The notes under the pieces were generated by a model, which saw only the letters and a list, made by a program, of their open reading frames with translations, was not told the origin of the DNA and did not search any database. From Eucalyptus grandis (taxonomy: Eukaryota; Streptophyta; Magnoliopsida; Myrtales; Myrtaceae): a stretch of 64,000 bases of DNA. Location: NCBI RefSeq assembly GCF_016545825.1, contig NC_052618.1, forward strand, positions 51,348,331-51,412,330. The letters are read 5' to 3'. The translations under genes were made by a program, and so were the position numbers. Shown piece after piece: positions 21,401 to 33,300 of this stretch. The number at the start of each line of letters is the position of its first letter. Positions within the stretch are counted from its first letter, which is position 1.

Positions 21401-24400
21401 ACCCTGATCTAGAAGTAAAGACCCGCCTACATTGCACGAATCAATTTCCTCCTTAGAAAAAAAAAATTCATGGAAAAAATAGTTCAATGCCATCCTACTG
21501 TTTAAGTCATATAGAAATTTTAGAATACAATTCTCATTCTATCTAATGCAAACTTTAAGCAGGACTTCTAATCCTGTGATAATAAATCACATAAAATCTC
21601 CACACACAAACAAGATAATTCATGCAACAGATGACATATCTCAGAAGCACCAGCACAAGTACCAACTTCATTTCTTGTTTTCTATACAAGATTAAAAAAT
21701 TACCCCAGCACCAGGCACTGACGTATCCTTGTTTCCATCCTTCTCCTGTCAATTGAAATCAGAAGAATTGGCAGAAGGGTGAAAAGGCAATCTTACAGAA
21801 CTTCACAGTAAAACTAGAAATCACTTAAAGCACAGCCACAGATTTACCTCATCCTCAGTTCCTTGATGTGCAGCAAGCTTCCGTTCGTACTTCTTTCGTA
21901 TATCAGAAACAATTTGACTGTTATTTTCATCTTTATCAATGTCATCTTCACTTATGATCTCTTTGCTCCTAGCTCCTCCTCCAAATTTCTCTGCCAATTC
22001 ATCCTCAAATTCCAGGGTTCGTTGGAGTGCCTAAATTATCCAGGACAAATAAGGTTTTATAAGAGGCAACGAAAAGCTTTCCGAATGTTCAAATTTGATG
22101 AGATCAAGCCACCAAATGACATTACATTAAATGACGTTTCCACTTAGAGGATCCTGCATAGGTAACGGTGAAAAGATACAGGCCTATGAACAACAAGAGC
22201 ATAATTGCAAATATGAGATTATGCAGGCCACAAAAACCTCTTTACCCTCTCTTACTCTTACATGTTTAGCAGGGATTAGGGAAGATCCTATATTAGGATC
22301 TCAACAAGTACTGATGATGAAAACACACTAAGGTATAGCACATGCACATGATAAAATCTAGTCAAGTTGACACTAACCAGGAAAAAAATTAGGACAGGCT
22401 AGCAGAACAGATAACTATGACATCATTATTCATAAGCAAGCTAAAAACATCAATTTACTCCACAACACGGTGATGACAAAATGCTATAGGGACTTTTTGA
22501 GTTTAATCTGACCATAAAGACTCCTCGATAGATAACTAATTAATCCGCAATCATCTTATGGAGATTAATGACGCACTAGCATCTCAGAAGCCTACTTTAA
22601 GACATTCTGAAAACTTATTCAAAGATGCCATGCATGTATAAGTATTTAATTAAGGAAGACCTACATAGATTCTCAGACCAATGTGGTGCGACATCCTAGA
22701 AACACAGCCTTACAAAAAAAATTATGAGCCATGCCCCAGACATAGCGAATGCAGCAGAAATGAAAGGTCCGTGAGGGTTTGGATAGTATAAACTTACCAA
22801 TAACAAAGTACCGACATCTGGCTTTTCCTTCATATTGATGAGGATCTCTTCAAGTTGTTTCCTGAAGATATATCCAAGAAGCAGACAAGTCACATCTTTT
22901 TGCTTCATACTACTTCAGAGAAGTGTCTACAATACTTGCAAGATCAAGATTAAGAGAGCAAACCACAAGCCCTCACAAACTAAATAAGGTTTTTATTGCC
23001 CCCAGATGCTTAGCATATGAATGGCAATGCAATGACCATGTCACAAATGTCAGCCTTCTAAGATCTTGCTTATCGCTGGTAAATTCAAAAGTAAGAAAAT
23101 TTCTGAGTACTGATGAAACACATATTAAGGACTCCACCTCCATTGGAATGCACAAGTTTAAGGGGGTAAAACCTGTTGCTAAAAAATAACGCATGCTTGA
23201 AGAAAACGATAAGTTCCTTAGGATGAGCTTATATGAAATATTTGGCACAAAATCGACAGACTAAGTTTATAAGGCCAGCCAAACTCCACAATTACAAAAT
23301 ACACAACTCTTTTAGCAGTTTCTGCATTGTTCCTTTGTCACTTTTACATTACAAGCTCATCTGAATTAGTTCCACCCTCAGCACTAATTTCTTGAATGTT
23401 TTAAATAATAACAGCAAACTTAAAGAGGTTTCATATTGGCAGCAATAAAAGTCTCACTGCAATAACCCAACTTACTTGACTGACCGTTTAATAGCTAGAG
23501 ATGGTCATGAGAACACTCTTTCAACATAAGAAACAGTATATTTTGCAGGTAAGTTAAGAAATACCTTGTCTTCTTACAGAATAGGATGCAAAGCCGATAA
23601 GGAACATGCCAGGAAGGAGGAAAGATCTTCCATATCTCTTCATTAGTTCTCATTCGACGCTTAATCCAGGCATATCTCCGTTCGGTTTTATCCAGCTTAG
23701 CAAGTTCTATGAAAACAAAAACGCATCAGCTTGAATACCTCAGAAAAAGCAATTGGAAAGCCGGAAAATAAGAGTATATCATCACATGCACAATACAAAG
23801 TAGGAAAAATGGCAGACCAGCTCCTTCAAATATCTGTTCATATGACGTGAGCTCCCTGCTGCAAAATGTATTCACCAGTTCCTCCCTCACAGAAGGCTCC
23901 AACGCGTCAACCACTAAGCAAGCATCGGATAAGTGTTGCAGCAGATTTGTCTCTTCGCTCTCTTTTCCAGTACCTAAGCTGAAATAAGGGGCCAGTCAAG
24001 TATGCCATCTAGATTATCCAAAAGACGAAAACTGTCTCCAGTGATAAATTTTTGCAAACCAAAAGAACTGCCATATCAGTTTTTCAATTTCAGCCAGGAA
24101 GCAATAAGAAAGATGTAAAGACGAAGAGTTGCATTAGTCTATCCTATTGAGTTTCCCATGAGTGCTTCGTAAGGCTCAATTGGACACTTAATACTACAGA
24201 CGAATAGTCAAGAATAATCAAATAGAGGACAAACCAACTGCATACAGAGAACAGACTATTCAAGACCGAGAGGAACTCATGCATTCAAAGAAAAATGTAC
24301 CTTGAAAAATCAGAGAACACGTGTGACTTGAGTATTTGTTTGATATTCTTAAACTTCTCCCTAAGCTCTGTTATTTTGGGAATATCCCTGTAGGCTTCAA

Positions 24401-26968
24401 AATGACTGCACAGCTGGTTCACAGCCTGAAATGCATTGACAGAAAATAACTCAATCAATGCTTTTTTGCAGGACTATGCACAATAAAATCTAGATTTTCC
24501 CAGAGATAAGATCTGAATGACAAATCAAGTTAAAGCACGATGAGGCCTTCCATGGCATACAATGACTGAAGGAGGAACCGGGTCATCTAAGAAGTCCATG
24601 CAGGAAAAAGCACAATCTTGAATAGTGCAATTGTGAAATCCTACAGGTAATGCAATTGTGAAATCTTACAGGTAAGCCAATTGCACTTGGATGTCACTCT
24701 CTATCTCACACAGATATAGCATAATGCAAAGAATCATGTATTCCATAGAGCTACATAAGCCCAGAACCTTCTTCGGTAATGAGTGACCTAAGCAACTATA
24801 AATTGGGAGAAATCAAAGAGCTGAGCACCTTCATGGAATACTTATGCAGAGTGAACATCATAAGAAGCTTATAATAAGAAATTCTATCAGTAATGTGATG
24901 CCAACCCTAAAAAAAATGTTTCCCAAAAAAAAATGTTTAATCTAACAAGCTATGACTCATGAGCAATCACAGTACCTCCAGCTGTGCAGCTGCCTCTTTA
25001 TATTGTCTTTTAGAAGCCATTATCTGGAGTTGCTCGATAGCTGAGACTGTGATAGAAGGAGGAGCATCGCAAGTTAAATGTACGGAAACTCAAATGTTAT
25101 TACTGAAGTAAGTTGATCATGACAAAATAATTATTCACTTTAATGAAATATGCCAGATATATTGTACAGCACAGAGCAAAACCCTATGAGTATAAAACAG
25201 AATCTAGAGGTCCATCATGTACCATATTTTCTTCAAAGTAGTAAAGTGGACACCTAGGGCAGCACAAACCAGGCTTCAAGCAAGCAATAACATGCCCCCA
25301 GTGAAAATTGGGGAAAGAAACGAAATGAAACTAGAAAATGATCCTTGTCTTATTATAGTTTGATTTTCTTCTGTTGTGTATTTACCAAGCAACAAGAAGC
25401 ACACATGCTAATGCTCGAAATAATCTGCCATCATATTCAAGATAAGAAAGTCTCCATGGTGAAAAATATACTGTGTGTGTAATATTGATTATTCAGACAT
25501 GTAAATCAATATTTCCAAAAAGTTGACAATTCATTTATTCTCCCAAATAAAGCCACAACACTAAAAGTAAACACGTTCAATGATGAAACAAATCCTTATT
25601 TACCCACTATTAATTAAAATTCAGGGAATGATTTTTTCGCACAATGAATCCACAACCATGTAGAGCAAAATAAGAGGCATGCATGATACCAAAATGATAT
25701 AATGTAAACTGCAAAGACACTAACCAAGCATTGTAAGACGGTGAAGAGCAGTGATCGTTGTTGTTATATGCTTCTTAGCAAAATCCAACTTTTTTATATC
25801 ACGACAAATTTCCTGAACCATTGTCTCACTTTGCTCAGCTTTGGTTTTTATTTCCCGAATCTTGTACGTGAGTTCCTGCTTGAAAGGAAAACATATGAAC
25901 ATTAAAATAGCAGACTGACAAGGTGGGTGTTCGACACTGTTGAAGTTCCCTTTCTGCAAGATGGCATCAAAGATGAATGGCAACTAAAGATTATTCTTTA
26001 ACAGACCTCAACAGCATGTGTAGCAGCAGCAAGATCTTCCTTAGCTTTTGTCCCTGAATTACTCTGTAGGAATGTGCCGGAGAGAAGTTGTCAAAAGCTT
26101 AAACAGAAAAAATGAACCATACCAGGATTTCATAATAAGTATGAGATTATGATTAACGTTCCAATTGATTTTGACATCTTTTTTTCTCCCTGCATCTCAC
26201 GTAGAATCGAGTGATGGTGCAACAGCAAGCACAGCCGAACAGCAGTCATGTAAGCTTTTGTTTCCGGTCTTACAGAGAACTGCTATTAAGTAACCACTTT
26301 GAAATAAGCAAGAGACCTCTACAAACCCATTACAGATCCAAAACTTGGCATTGAATAAGTACCAGATGTAACCTCTCTCAAATGCATCCAGAAAATTTCG
26401 CCTTACAAATAACAGCAGAAATCAGATACTTATCCATTAAGAATCACAAGGAAAGCCAATGACTCAGTAGCAAAAATAGACAAAAAAGAAGAAGAAGATA
26501 ATGCAATTTCAGCGTTGTGAAGAGCAAAAACTCATGATGCAACAGAGATGACGTACAATCTTGTCCAGAAGAATCTGCAGCCTACACGAACCAATATCTA
26601 CACAATGTGCCGGTAAACTACATGCAACTTCGCCGACAAATTCTTCAGGGACATAACGAGTATGACAAGGCACAATTGAATCAATTGCACGATATGCCAA
26701 AGAGGACTCAGAGAAAAAAGATAAAAAAGAACGACCTGCTGGCGAACGGCTCCCAAGATTTCCGCATCAATACGACGAATCTCACTGTGTATCTTCTGCA
26801 TCAAGGGCTCGACGCCGGATAACGAAGCCTCTGGAACAAAGAAAGCGTCTCTCGCGGCGTTAACACACCAGAGCAGCAGACAATCGCATCAAAAGAGAAA
26901 TGCTCGACCCGAGAGGGACCTGTAGGGAACATCTGGTTGATGTACTCCAAGGTACTCGACTTGTCCAT
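15451..26968 (-). CDS. VPS53: VPS53 (HIT1), GARP/EARP tethering complex subunit
   Basis: Subunit of the Golgi-associated retrograde protein complex, which tethers endosome-derived vesicles at the trans-Golgi; Arabidopsis HIT1 mutants are heat- and osmotic-sensitive. I placed 24 exons, all in phase, giving 821 aa, close to the usual length of about 820-830. Exons run from 26968-26920 ('[16 protein letters not shown]') through 26830-26736, 26063-26007, 25875-25725, 25046-24976, 24425-24301, 23978-23818, 23706-23565, 22861-22798, 22030-21848, 21745-21704, 21201-21097, 20999-20940, 20532-20455, 19814-19707, 19624-19559, 18928-18851, 18759-18626, 18548-18455, 18098-18021, 17265-17203, 16267-16199 and 16118-16023 to 15747-15451 ('FRKLFNA' stop). 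The N-terminal Vps53 helical rods occupy about residues 40-450, and the Pro/Ala/Ile-rich linker near the end is normal for plants. Intron 13 uses a GC donor. Exons 15-24 lie in the duplicated block. Confidence 0.95.
20938..20939 (-). other. Non-canonical GC splice donor, VPS53 intron 13
   Basis: After '..AGTAGCATGCAG' the intron begins GCAAGC instead of GTAAGC and ends TTAG before 20532. Both flanking exons match the VPS53 protein ('NNVLTSSMQ' then '[12 protein letters not shown]'), so the GC-AG assignment is forced by the reading frame. Confidence 0.85.
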
Positions 26969-27480
26969 GGCGCCACGAATTGATCGCGAACGCAAGTCCT
27001 CAGTCTCCAGCTCGACCAGCCAACCTCCGGTGGGAACGCCCACCGCCCGCAGAATCACTTCACTTCCCGCTTTCCTTCTCTCCGCAATCCTTCATCACGC
27101 CTCATCCCCGCATATCTGCTCCTGGACTAGCGCCGACGGCAGCACCGGAGCCCACTGATCTCCGAGCAAATTGAATAGGGAAAAGAAGGCGAGAAAGCCT
27201 TCGTCAATCAGAGCCAGCTCGAGATCTTCAATCGATCTCCGATCACAAACAAAGAAATGAGGAATCGATTCGGCCGTCGACTCACCTATCGGAGATCTCC
27301 GATTCGACGATCGAGTCGCCGGGCGTGTTCCGAGGGCGGATCGAGATGAACTGCTGCAAATTCTACGTAGGCGAGCGGCGACGAATGTCTCGATCCGTCG
27401 GCCGAAGCTTTAACGCGCGGAGTCGAGCGAAGCATGAAAGGCGTTCTGAGAGGAGAGACGAGGAGCGGAGCGGGCCTAGT
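26969..27480 (-). promoter_or_regulatory. VPS53 5' leader and promoter region
   Basis: GC-richer, CpG-containing stretch just upstream of the VPS53 start, typical of a housekeeping 5'UTR/promoter. No clear TATA box. The short open frames here are shadows. Confidence 0.4.
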
Positions 27481-27845
27481 AAAAAACGGAGTGCTCCGAG
27501 TTTATTTCAAGCAATTATCAAAAAAATGAAATAACAAAGTTGAAAATTCAGCTCCATTTGTTTTCCAAAGTAAAAATATCACTAAAAGTTCTCAACTAAG
27601 GCATTTGTTATCATTTGTTATAAATTTATCCCATATAACTTTTTTAACCACCAAGTGCAAGTGATAATCATTCCGTTTATTGAGATAATTTTTATATTCT
27701 CCATTTCATTCTCTGGATGAATTTTCGAGTAGAAATGCGCTTTAAGAATAGAAATTCGCAAAATTTCTCTCTTCGGGATTTTTATTTCTCATTTTCTAAA
27801 CTAAAAAATTGTTCCAAAACTAGAAAAATGATATTGCATTACTAA

Positions 27846-28557
27846 GGGTGTGTTTGGTAACCGGCCAAACAATGAAAATTTCTAATCTTTTGTTCCGGAA
27901 AGTAGATTTGAAATAGAAATGTTTGATAAAATTTTTGTTTATAGGAACAAATTTCTATTTTTTTTTATATAAGTAAGGTAAATTTCTATTTTTTTGTTGA
28001 AAGTAGATTTAGAACAAAATCAAGAAGTAAAAAATATTGATTATTTGTTCCCAAGAACAATTCCAAAATTAAGCCAATTTAATTTTTCTTTTTTTCTCTT
28101 CTTTCTTCTTGTTCTTCTTCTCTCTCTTCTTCTTCTTCAACCGCCGCTAGTGATTGTTGAAGACCGATTAGGCGAGGTCTGGCAAGGCCTACCTAGCCAC
28201 CAGCAAGCCTCACTTGGCTAGGCTAAGTTCACCTGGCTGGGTGAGCTCGACCGACGAGTCGTGGCCTCACCAAGGGCCGACAACGCTTCGGCGAGGTCGC
28301 TAACCCTTGTCTGGTTGATCACCAGTTATTCTAAGGTTGACAACTACAAACCTTAAAAAAGAAGAGAAAGAAAAGAAAAATTATTTGGATTAGAAATTTT
28401 CATAACGATACCAAATGCAATTTTATTTTGAAAATAAAAATTTTGGATAGTTACCAAATAATTTAAAATGCTTAAAAATTATTTTTTGGGAACAAAGGAA
28501 AAAAATATTTCTAAATAGAAATTGTTCCCACTAACAAAATGGTTATCAAATGCATCA
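27846..28557. mobile_element. Tourist-like MITE, second member
   Basis: 712 bp flanked by TAA (27843-27845 and 28558-28560). It starts 'gggtgtgtttggtaac' and ends with 'gttatcaaatgcatca', an imperfect inverted copy. The layout is that of the 919-1670 element: 'gaacaaatttctattt' arms, a TTC-rich run (about 28085-28137), a GC-rich 'gaggtctggcaaggcc' core and mirrored arms. Confidence 0.7.
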
Positions 28558-28729
28558 TAAATGAATTTCTATTCCAAACATGTTCTCAATAATAGAAAAG
28601 TAAATTTGACTAAAAATAAAATGATTATCGTACGCATCTAGAAATAAGACAAATTTACCCTACATTAATTGTTGTTAAATTACTGTCAAATTACTAAGTT
28701 GGATGATACGTGACAGGTGTACCTAGCAA

Positions 28730-29480
28730 ACAGTACCAAATTTTGATTTTTTATTTCCGGGAGTAGTTTTGGAACATAATCGCATTTGGTAAAAATTTTG
28801 TTCTCGGGAACAAATTTCTATTTTTTTTCCCAAAAGTAGATTTGGAACAGAATCAATAAAAAAAAAAATTGATTCTTGTTTCGGGAACAAATTTAAGAAT
28901 CAAAACCAACTCTTTTTATTCTTCTATTTTCTCTTATTCTCTTTTCTTCTTCTTCATCCTGCCACCACCATCCGCCGCCCTCTGCCACCGTACGCCGCCA
29001 TTCGTCGCCCCGACGGCCGCGGAACCGATCCGGTGAGCTCGCGGTGGCTAGGCGGCCTCGCCGAGATTTGGCGAGGTCGAGCCTCAGGGTTGGGCTTGCC
29101 TCGCGACACCCAGCCCCCGCGAGGCTTGCCTAGCCACCAGCGAGGCTCGGTAGGGCTAGGCGAGCCTCGCCCAGCTGTCGGCGAGGCTCAGCAGACGAGG
29201 GCCGGCCTCACCGAGGGCCGGCGACACTCCGGTGTGGTTGTCAACCCTCGTTTGACCGTTGGCCGGTCATCAGTCTAGCAACTGGGAAAAGAAGAAGAAT
29301 AGGAGAAAAATGAAAAATTAAAAAAATTATTTAAAAATTAAAATAAATTGATTTAGAATAGTAATCAATGAAGTACGGTATCAAACACAATTTTATTCCA
29401 AAATAAAAAAATTTAAATAGTTATCAAACGACTTAAAATACTTACAAATTGTTCCCGAAAACAGAATAAAAAAAAATCAT
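28730..29480. mobile_element. Third member of the same MITE family, degraded ends
   Basis: Same internal order: 'gaacaaatttctatttt', TTC-rich run, GC-rich core with 'ggctaggcgagcctcgcc' (about 29040-29240), then the mirrored 'gttatcaaacga' arm. The terminal repeats are too degraded to set exact edges. A GC-rich open frame in the core (29033-29278) is the repeat, not a gene. Confidence 0.5.
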
Positions 29481-29707
29481 TTCAGATTAGACTTTTTGTG
29501 AGTTTTTACCTTCCATTTGCACAGGTGTACCAATGTGCGACTTTTTGTGATATTAATTCTATTTAGTTCCTAGTATTGCAACTCGCATATTTGAAAAGTT
29601 AATAAACATACATAAGCAATCACTAATAAGTAATAACTGACCAACCAAACAAAAAGAATCACTAATAGCCGACGAAAAAAATTAGTTATTTAAATAAACA
29701 TGCAAGT

Positions 29708-29710
<3 letters not shown>

Positions 29711-29749
<39 letters not shown>
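29711..29749. repeat. (TC)n microsatellite
   Basis: About 19 perfect TC units followed by AT-rich DNA. Confidence 0.95.
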
Positions 29750-29752
<3 letters not shown>

Positions 29753-30363
29753 AACAAGATTTTCAATATACTTTTTATTGTTAAATGTATGATTATTTAA
29801 AAAAATTAATTGATTTATAAAACATGTCTTTAAAAATGACCGTTTTTATCACTTATAAAAAATTTATGAAAATATGTAGATATAAATTACCAATTAACAA
29901 TGAAAACAATTTTCATTGATTAATTATTTCAAACAAGATATAAATAATTATTTTTAAAATCATTTATTTTTGTAAATCTAAATTCAGGCACTGCAAGCTA
30001 ATATTGCCCCCCATATATTCCCACTCAGGATCTCAGGATCTCTCCAAAAAGAACCTCGAGCTATTGAAGAAAGCAAACTTATTCCCAGCAAAATAACCAC
30101 TGATTTGAAAGTGCAGTGCAGACCAATTGGCAATTCCACAATGTAATCATCTTTCATTCTCCTTTACAGACTCAAAAACTCGGCAAGTGGAGTAATTTAT
30201 TGACTCCCTTGCCGTCATTAGTTGGTTGAAAGAATCGCTATCACTGTGGAAAGGAGTAAAACAAAGCCGCATGACCATATAAATTCAAATACTCGCTTCT
30301 ACAGCAGGCGTCTCCATCCACTTCCTTGGCACCGACACATGATCAAGAAAGAAGGCGGTTAAT
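29750..30363. other. Non-coding AT-rich DNA and VPS60 3' flank
   Basis: No gene seen. The last 300 bases probably include the 3'UTR of the VPS60 remnant. Confidence 0.5.
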
Positions 30364-33300
30364 TTATTTTCCATAAGGGACGGCAGGTAGACCCAGGTCA
30401 TCTTCCACCTGATTACGGAAAAGAAGTACCATGAGATTTGTTGCTCTAACTAATCACAAACGACTCCGCTTGAGATGTAACAACAACGAGCCAATGCAAA
30501 CAAGACAAGAAACATCAAGAATCCTATAATTCAATGATGTAACCATCCCAAAAAAGCAGCTTGCTTGTCTGCACAATATGTACCTCTGAAGCATGACAGA
30601 AAAGCTAAGAGCAGTAGGGAGCACAGGATACAGATTGAAGGGGTGATATGGAAAAATTATGATCAAAGTTTTTTCTCAAACAAATGCATGCAACAAGATT
30701 TAGAAGGATTTTACAGCGCATCCAGTGGTTGCTGCCACCAACAAGCAAAAGCACACAATATTTACCCAGGCATCGGATCTGCCAGCAGGTTCAGCAGCAT
30801 GTCCTACTGGATGCTGGCGCTGAAGGCAAGTCAAGCTCTGCATCCAAATCCAGTCCCTCATGCAACTGGAGATACATAGGCCCTCTGGTCTCTGTTTGCA
30901 TTCCCATGTCTGCTTACAAAGCATTTAGTTCTACAAACAAAAGTCAGTAAGTATGGTGCCTCAGCTAATATTAAGTTCTGCTTCTTAGGAGTACATTTGC
31001 TCGCGTAAGAGGCCAAAAAAGAAGATGAAAGAAAAGGACCTTAAAGTAAGATTCACGTATTTTTCTATTTTATTTCTGAACCTACAACTTCAAATATATC
31101 TTCCTCAAACAACAAGACTTACAAATACAACTTTTCTCTTGATTTGTGCCACTTATTTTATTTGACTTGATATAAACGTGTCAACTCCAGGGCCAAGCTC
31201 CCGAAATATCCCCCATCAGATAATCAACTTCCAAATAAATTTCAAATGCTACTTTTCAGATGACTTTCAAAGCAGTCACAACCATGTGCAGTAGTGAGAT
31301 AAACAGCACGAATAACAGTGTTTTAGCAATTGCCAAAATCATGAGTACCCCTTTTGTCACAGGAGGCATGTGCATTTACAATGAAAACTAAATTAAAGCT
31401 CACCATGAGTTCTTCAGCATTAAAGTCATCAGGTAGATTGTAGCTCCCACCAAAGGTTTCTTGTATCTCGCTAATCATCAGTTACATCCATTAGGTCCGT
31501 CATCTCATCTTGCAAATGCAAGCTCTATAAATCCGGCCAAGAAACAGCTGATCCAAAAGTAGTCAGCATCAAGACTGAAATAAAAGAGTAAAGGAGAAAT
31601 CACAGACATCAATGCCATGGATCTTGATGATTTTCACCATGCCTTTCAAATCCTTACTGGCATACTTCAGAGATGTCAGCTGGAAACATAAGACTAATAC
31701 AGATTCAGTATCAAGCGAAACACATAAATAATACAAGAGGTAAAGCTACACGTGGTATATCTTTACTAAAAATTACTCACTAAATGATACAACAGCCTAT
31801 GCAGCGTGTGTCCTAATAAGGCGCAATCAGCAATCAAAATAAAGATTGTGCTGTAGAAAAGGAGAAGAAAAATATAACTGGGGCAAGAAAAATCAAAGAA
31901 ATTTTAGTTTCTTATTCTATTTTCCTTTCTTCCAAAGTCACAACAAATCTCCTCTCAAGCATTATTTGCCATTGAAGTGTGCTCGACAATCTTTGAAGTT
32001 CATCTTCTGAATTCAAGCACGACAAGTAAAGGAAATTGATTCCTACAAAGGCTATGGATGCACTAACAAAGATATTTGAAGACAATCTACATACATGATA
32101 CAACCACTAAATAATTCATGGGGTTCACTTTCATATGTATCTTAATGCACCCATTAGATGGTGTCCAACAATCTATTAAGCTTCAGAATGAAAGGATTTG
32201 ATCCTTTCTCAATTTGAATTCGTTTTATGTAAATAAAGGATAGATCCTACTTAAATCATGCTTTTAGTTTCATTGATTAAAATACATATTAAGTTTTCTT
32301 AGCTACATCGGCAAAGGATTGCTCCTACGTCTCAAATCATGCTTTTAGTTTCATTGATTAGAAAAGAAGATTCAGTTTTATTGGCACAATGGAGCAACGA
32401 CCAAAAATCCTATATTACTTCTAGTAAAATATTTTGAAATATCTCTAGAAGTTTCCTTATGAAATAATTTTACTTGATATACCTCCATTTTTGCATGTTT
32501 TATTAACTGCGGTAACATTGCAATTAATAGCAATTGATTAACCATTGGTGAAGTAATAATAACACCAATGTTAGAAAAATATAATTACGATGACATTTTC
32601 ATAAAACAAGTTATAAATCATTTCAAGAGCTTCAAATATTGTTGAGTAGACTTCAGTAGCAGCTTGTAATAATGCTTGAAAGGACCTTCGTGCAATTTTG
32701 GGAAGAAATTACAGTGAAATGGAAAACTAAATTTCCTTTAATTGTTCTTGCCCCATTAATGTTTTTTCCTTTTTCACTAACTTTATTTGGGTAATGATTT
32801 AACACTTATTTAACAACATGGCACGTGCCACATAGGCCACCATGTCATTCAGTAGGAAATTCTTAGTAAAGTCTTTGTAAGTGTAGCTTTATTCTAATAC
32901 AAATTATGTAAGGTCCTGAAGAACAAAACGAAACTCGACCTTGGCAATAATGACTCGAAGAATAGCAAAAACAAAGTAATGTGGTGGCAAAGATTATTAA
33001 TGTATATCACTTAGAAATCCCTTGCTAGTGGCAAATGGCTCATCCCTACCTCTCAAGAGGTGGACAAGCATGTTCCAAATAGGGTAGACATAAAGCTTCG
33101 GTTGCACTGTCTTGAGTTATGCGTCTTGTGGCGCTAACAAAACAATATGAACAGTAAATTTAGAACTGCAATTGAAAAAAAAAAAAAAAAAAAAAAAAAA
33201 CAGATGTGATGTAGCATGAATTGAATCTTACAATGGACGTTAATAAAACTAAGGTTCCTACTGACACAATTCAGCAATTATGGTTTTGGAAAAAGATAAG

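Noticed and set aside
29033..29278. 81-codon Gly/Arg-rich open frame
   Set aside because: It is the GC-rich core of a MITE-family repeat.
26968..30364. Functional VPS53-VPS60 gene cluster
   Set aside because: Both act in endosomal traffic, but in different complexes, and VPS60 is broken here; adjacency is more likely chance.
31470..31490. A 15-base GT..AG segment that would repair the VPS60 exon 5 frame if spliced
   Set aside because: Far too short to be an intron; the stop and shift are treated as real lesions.
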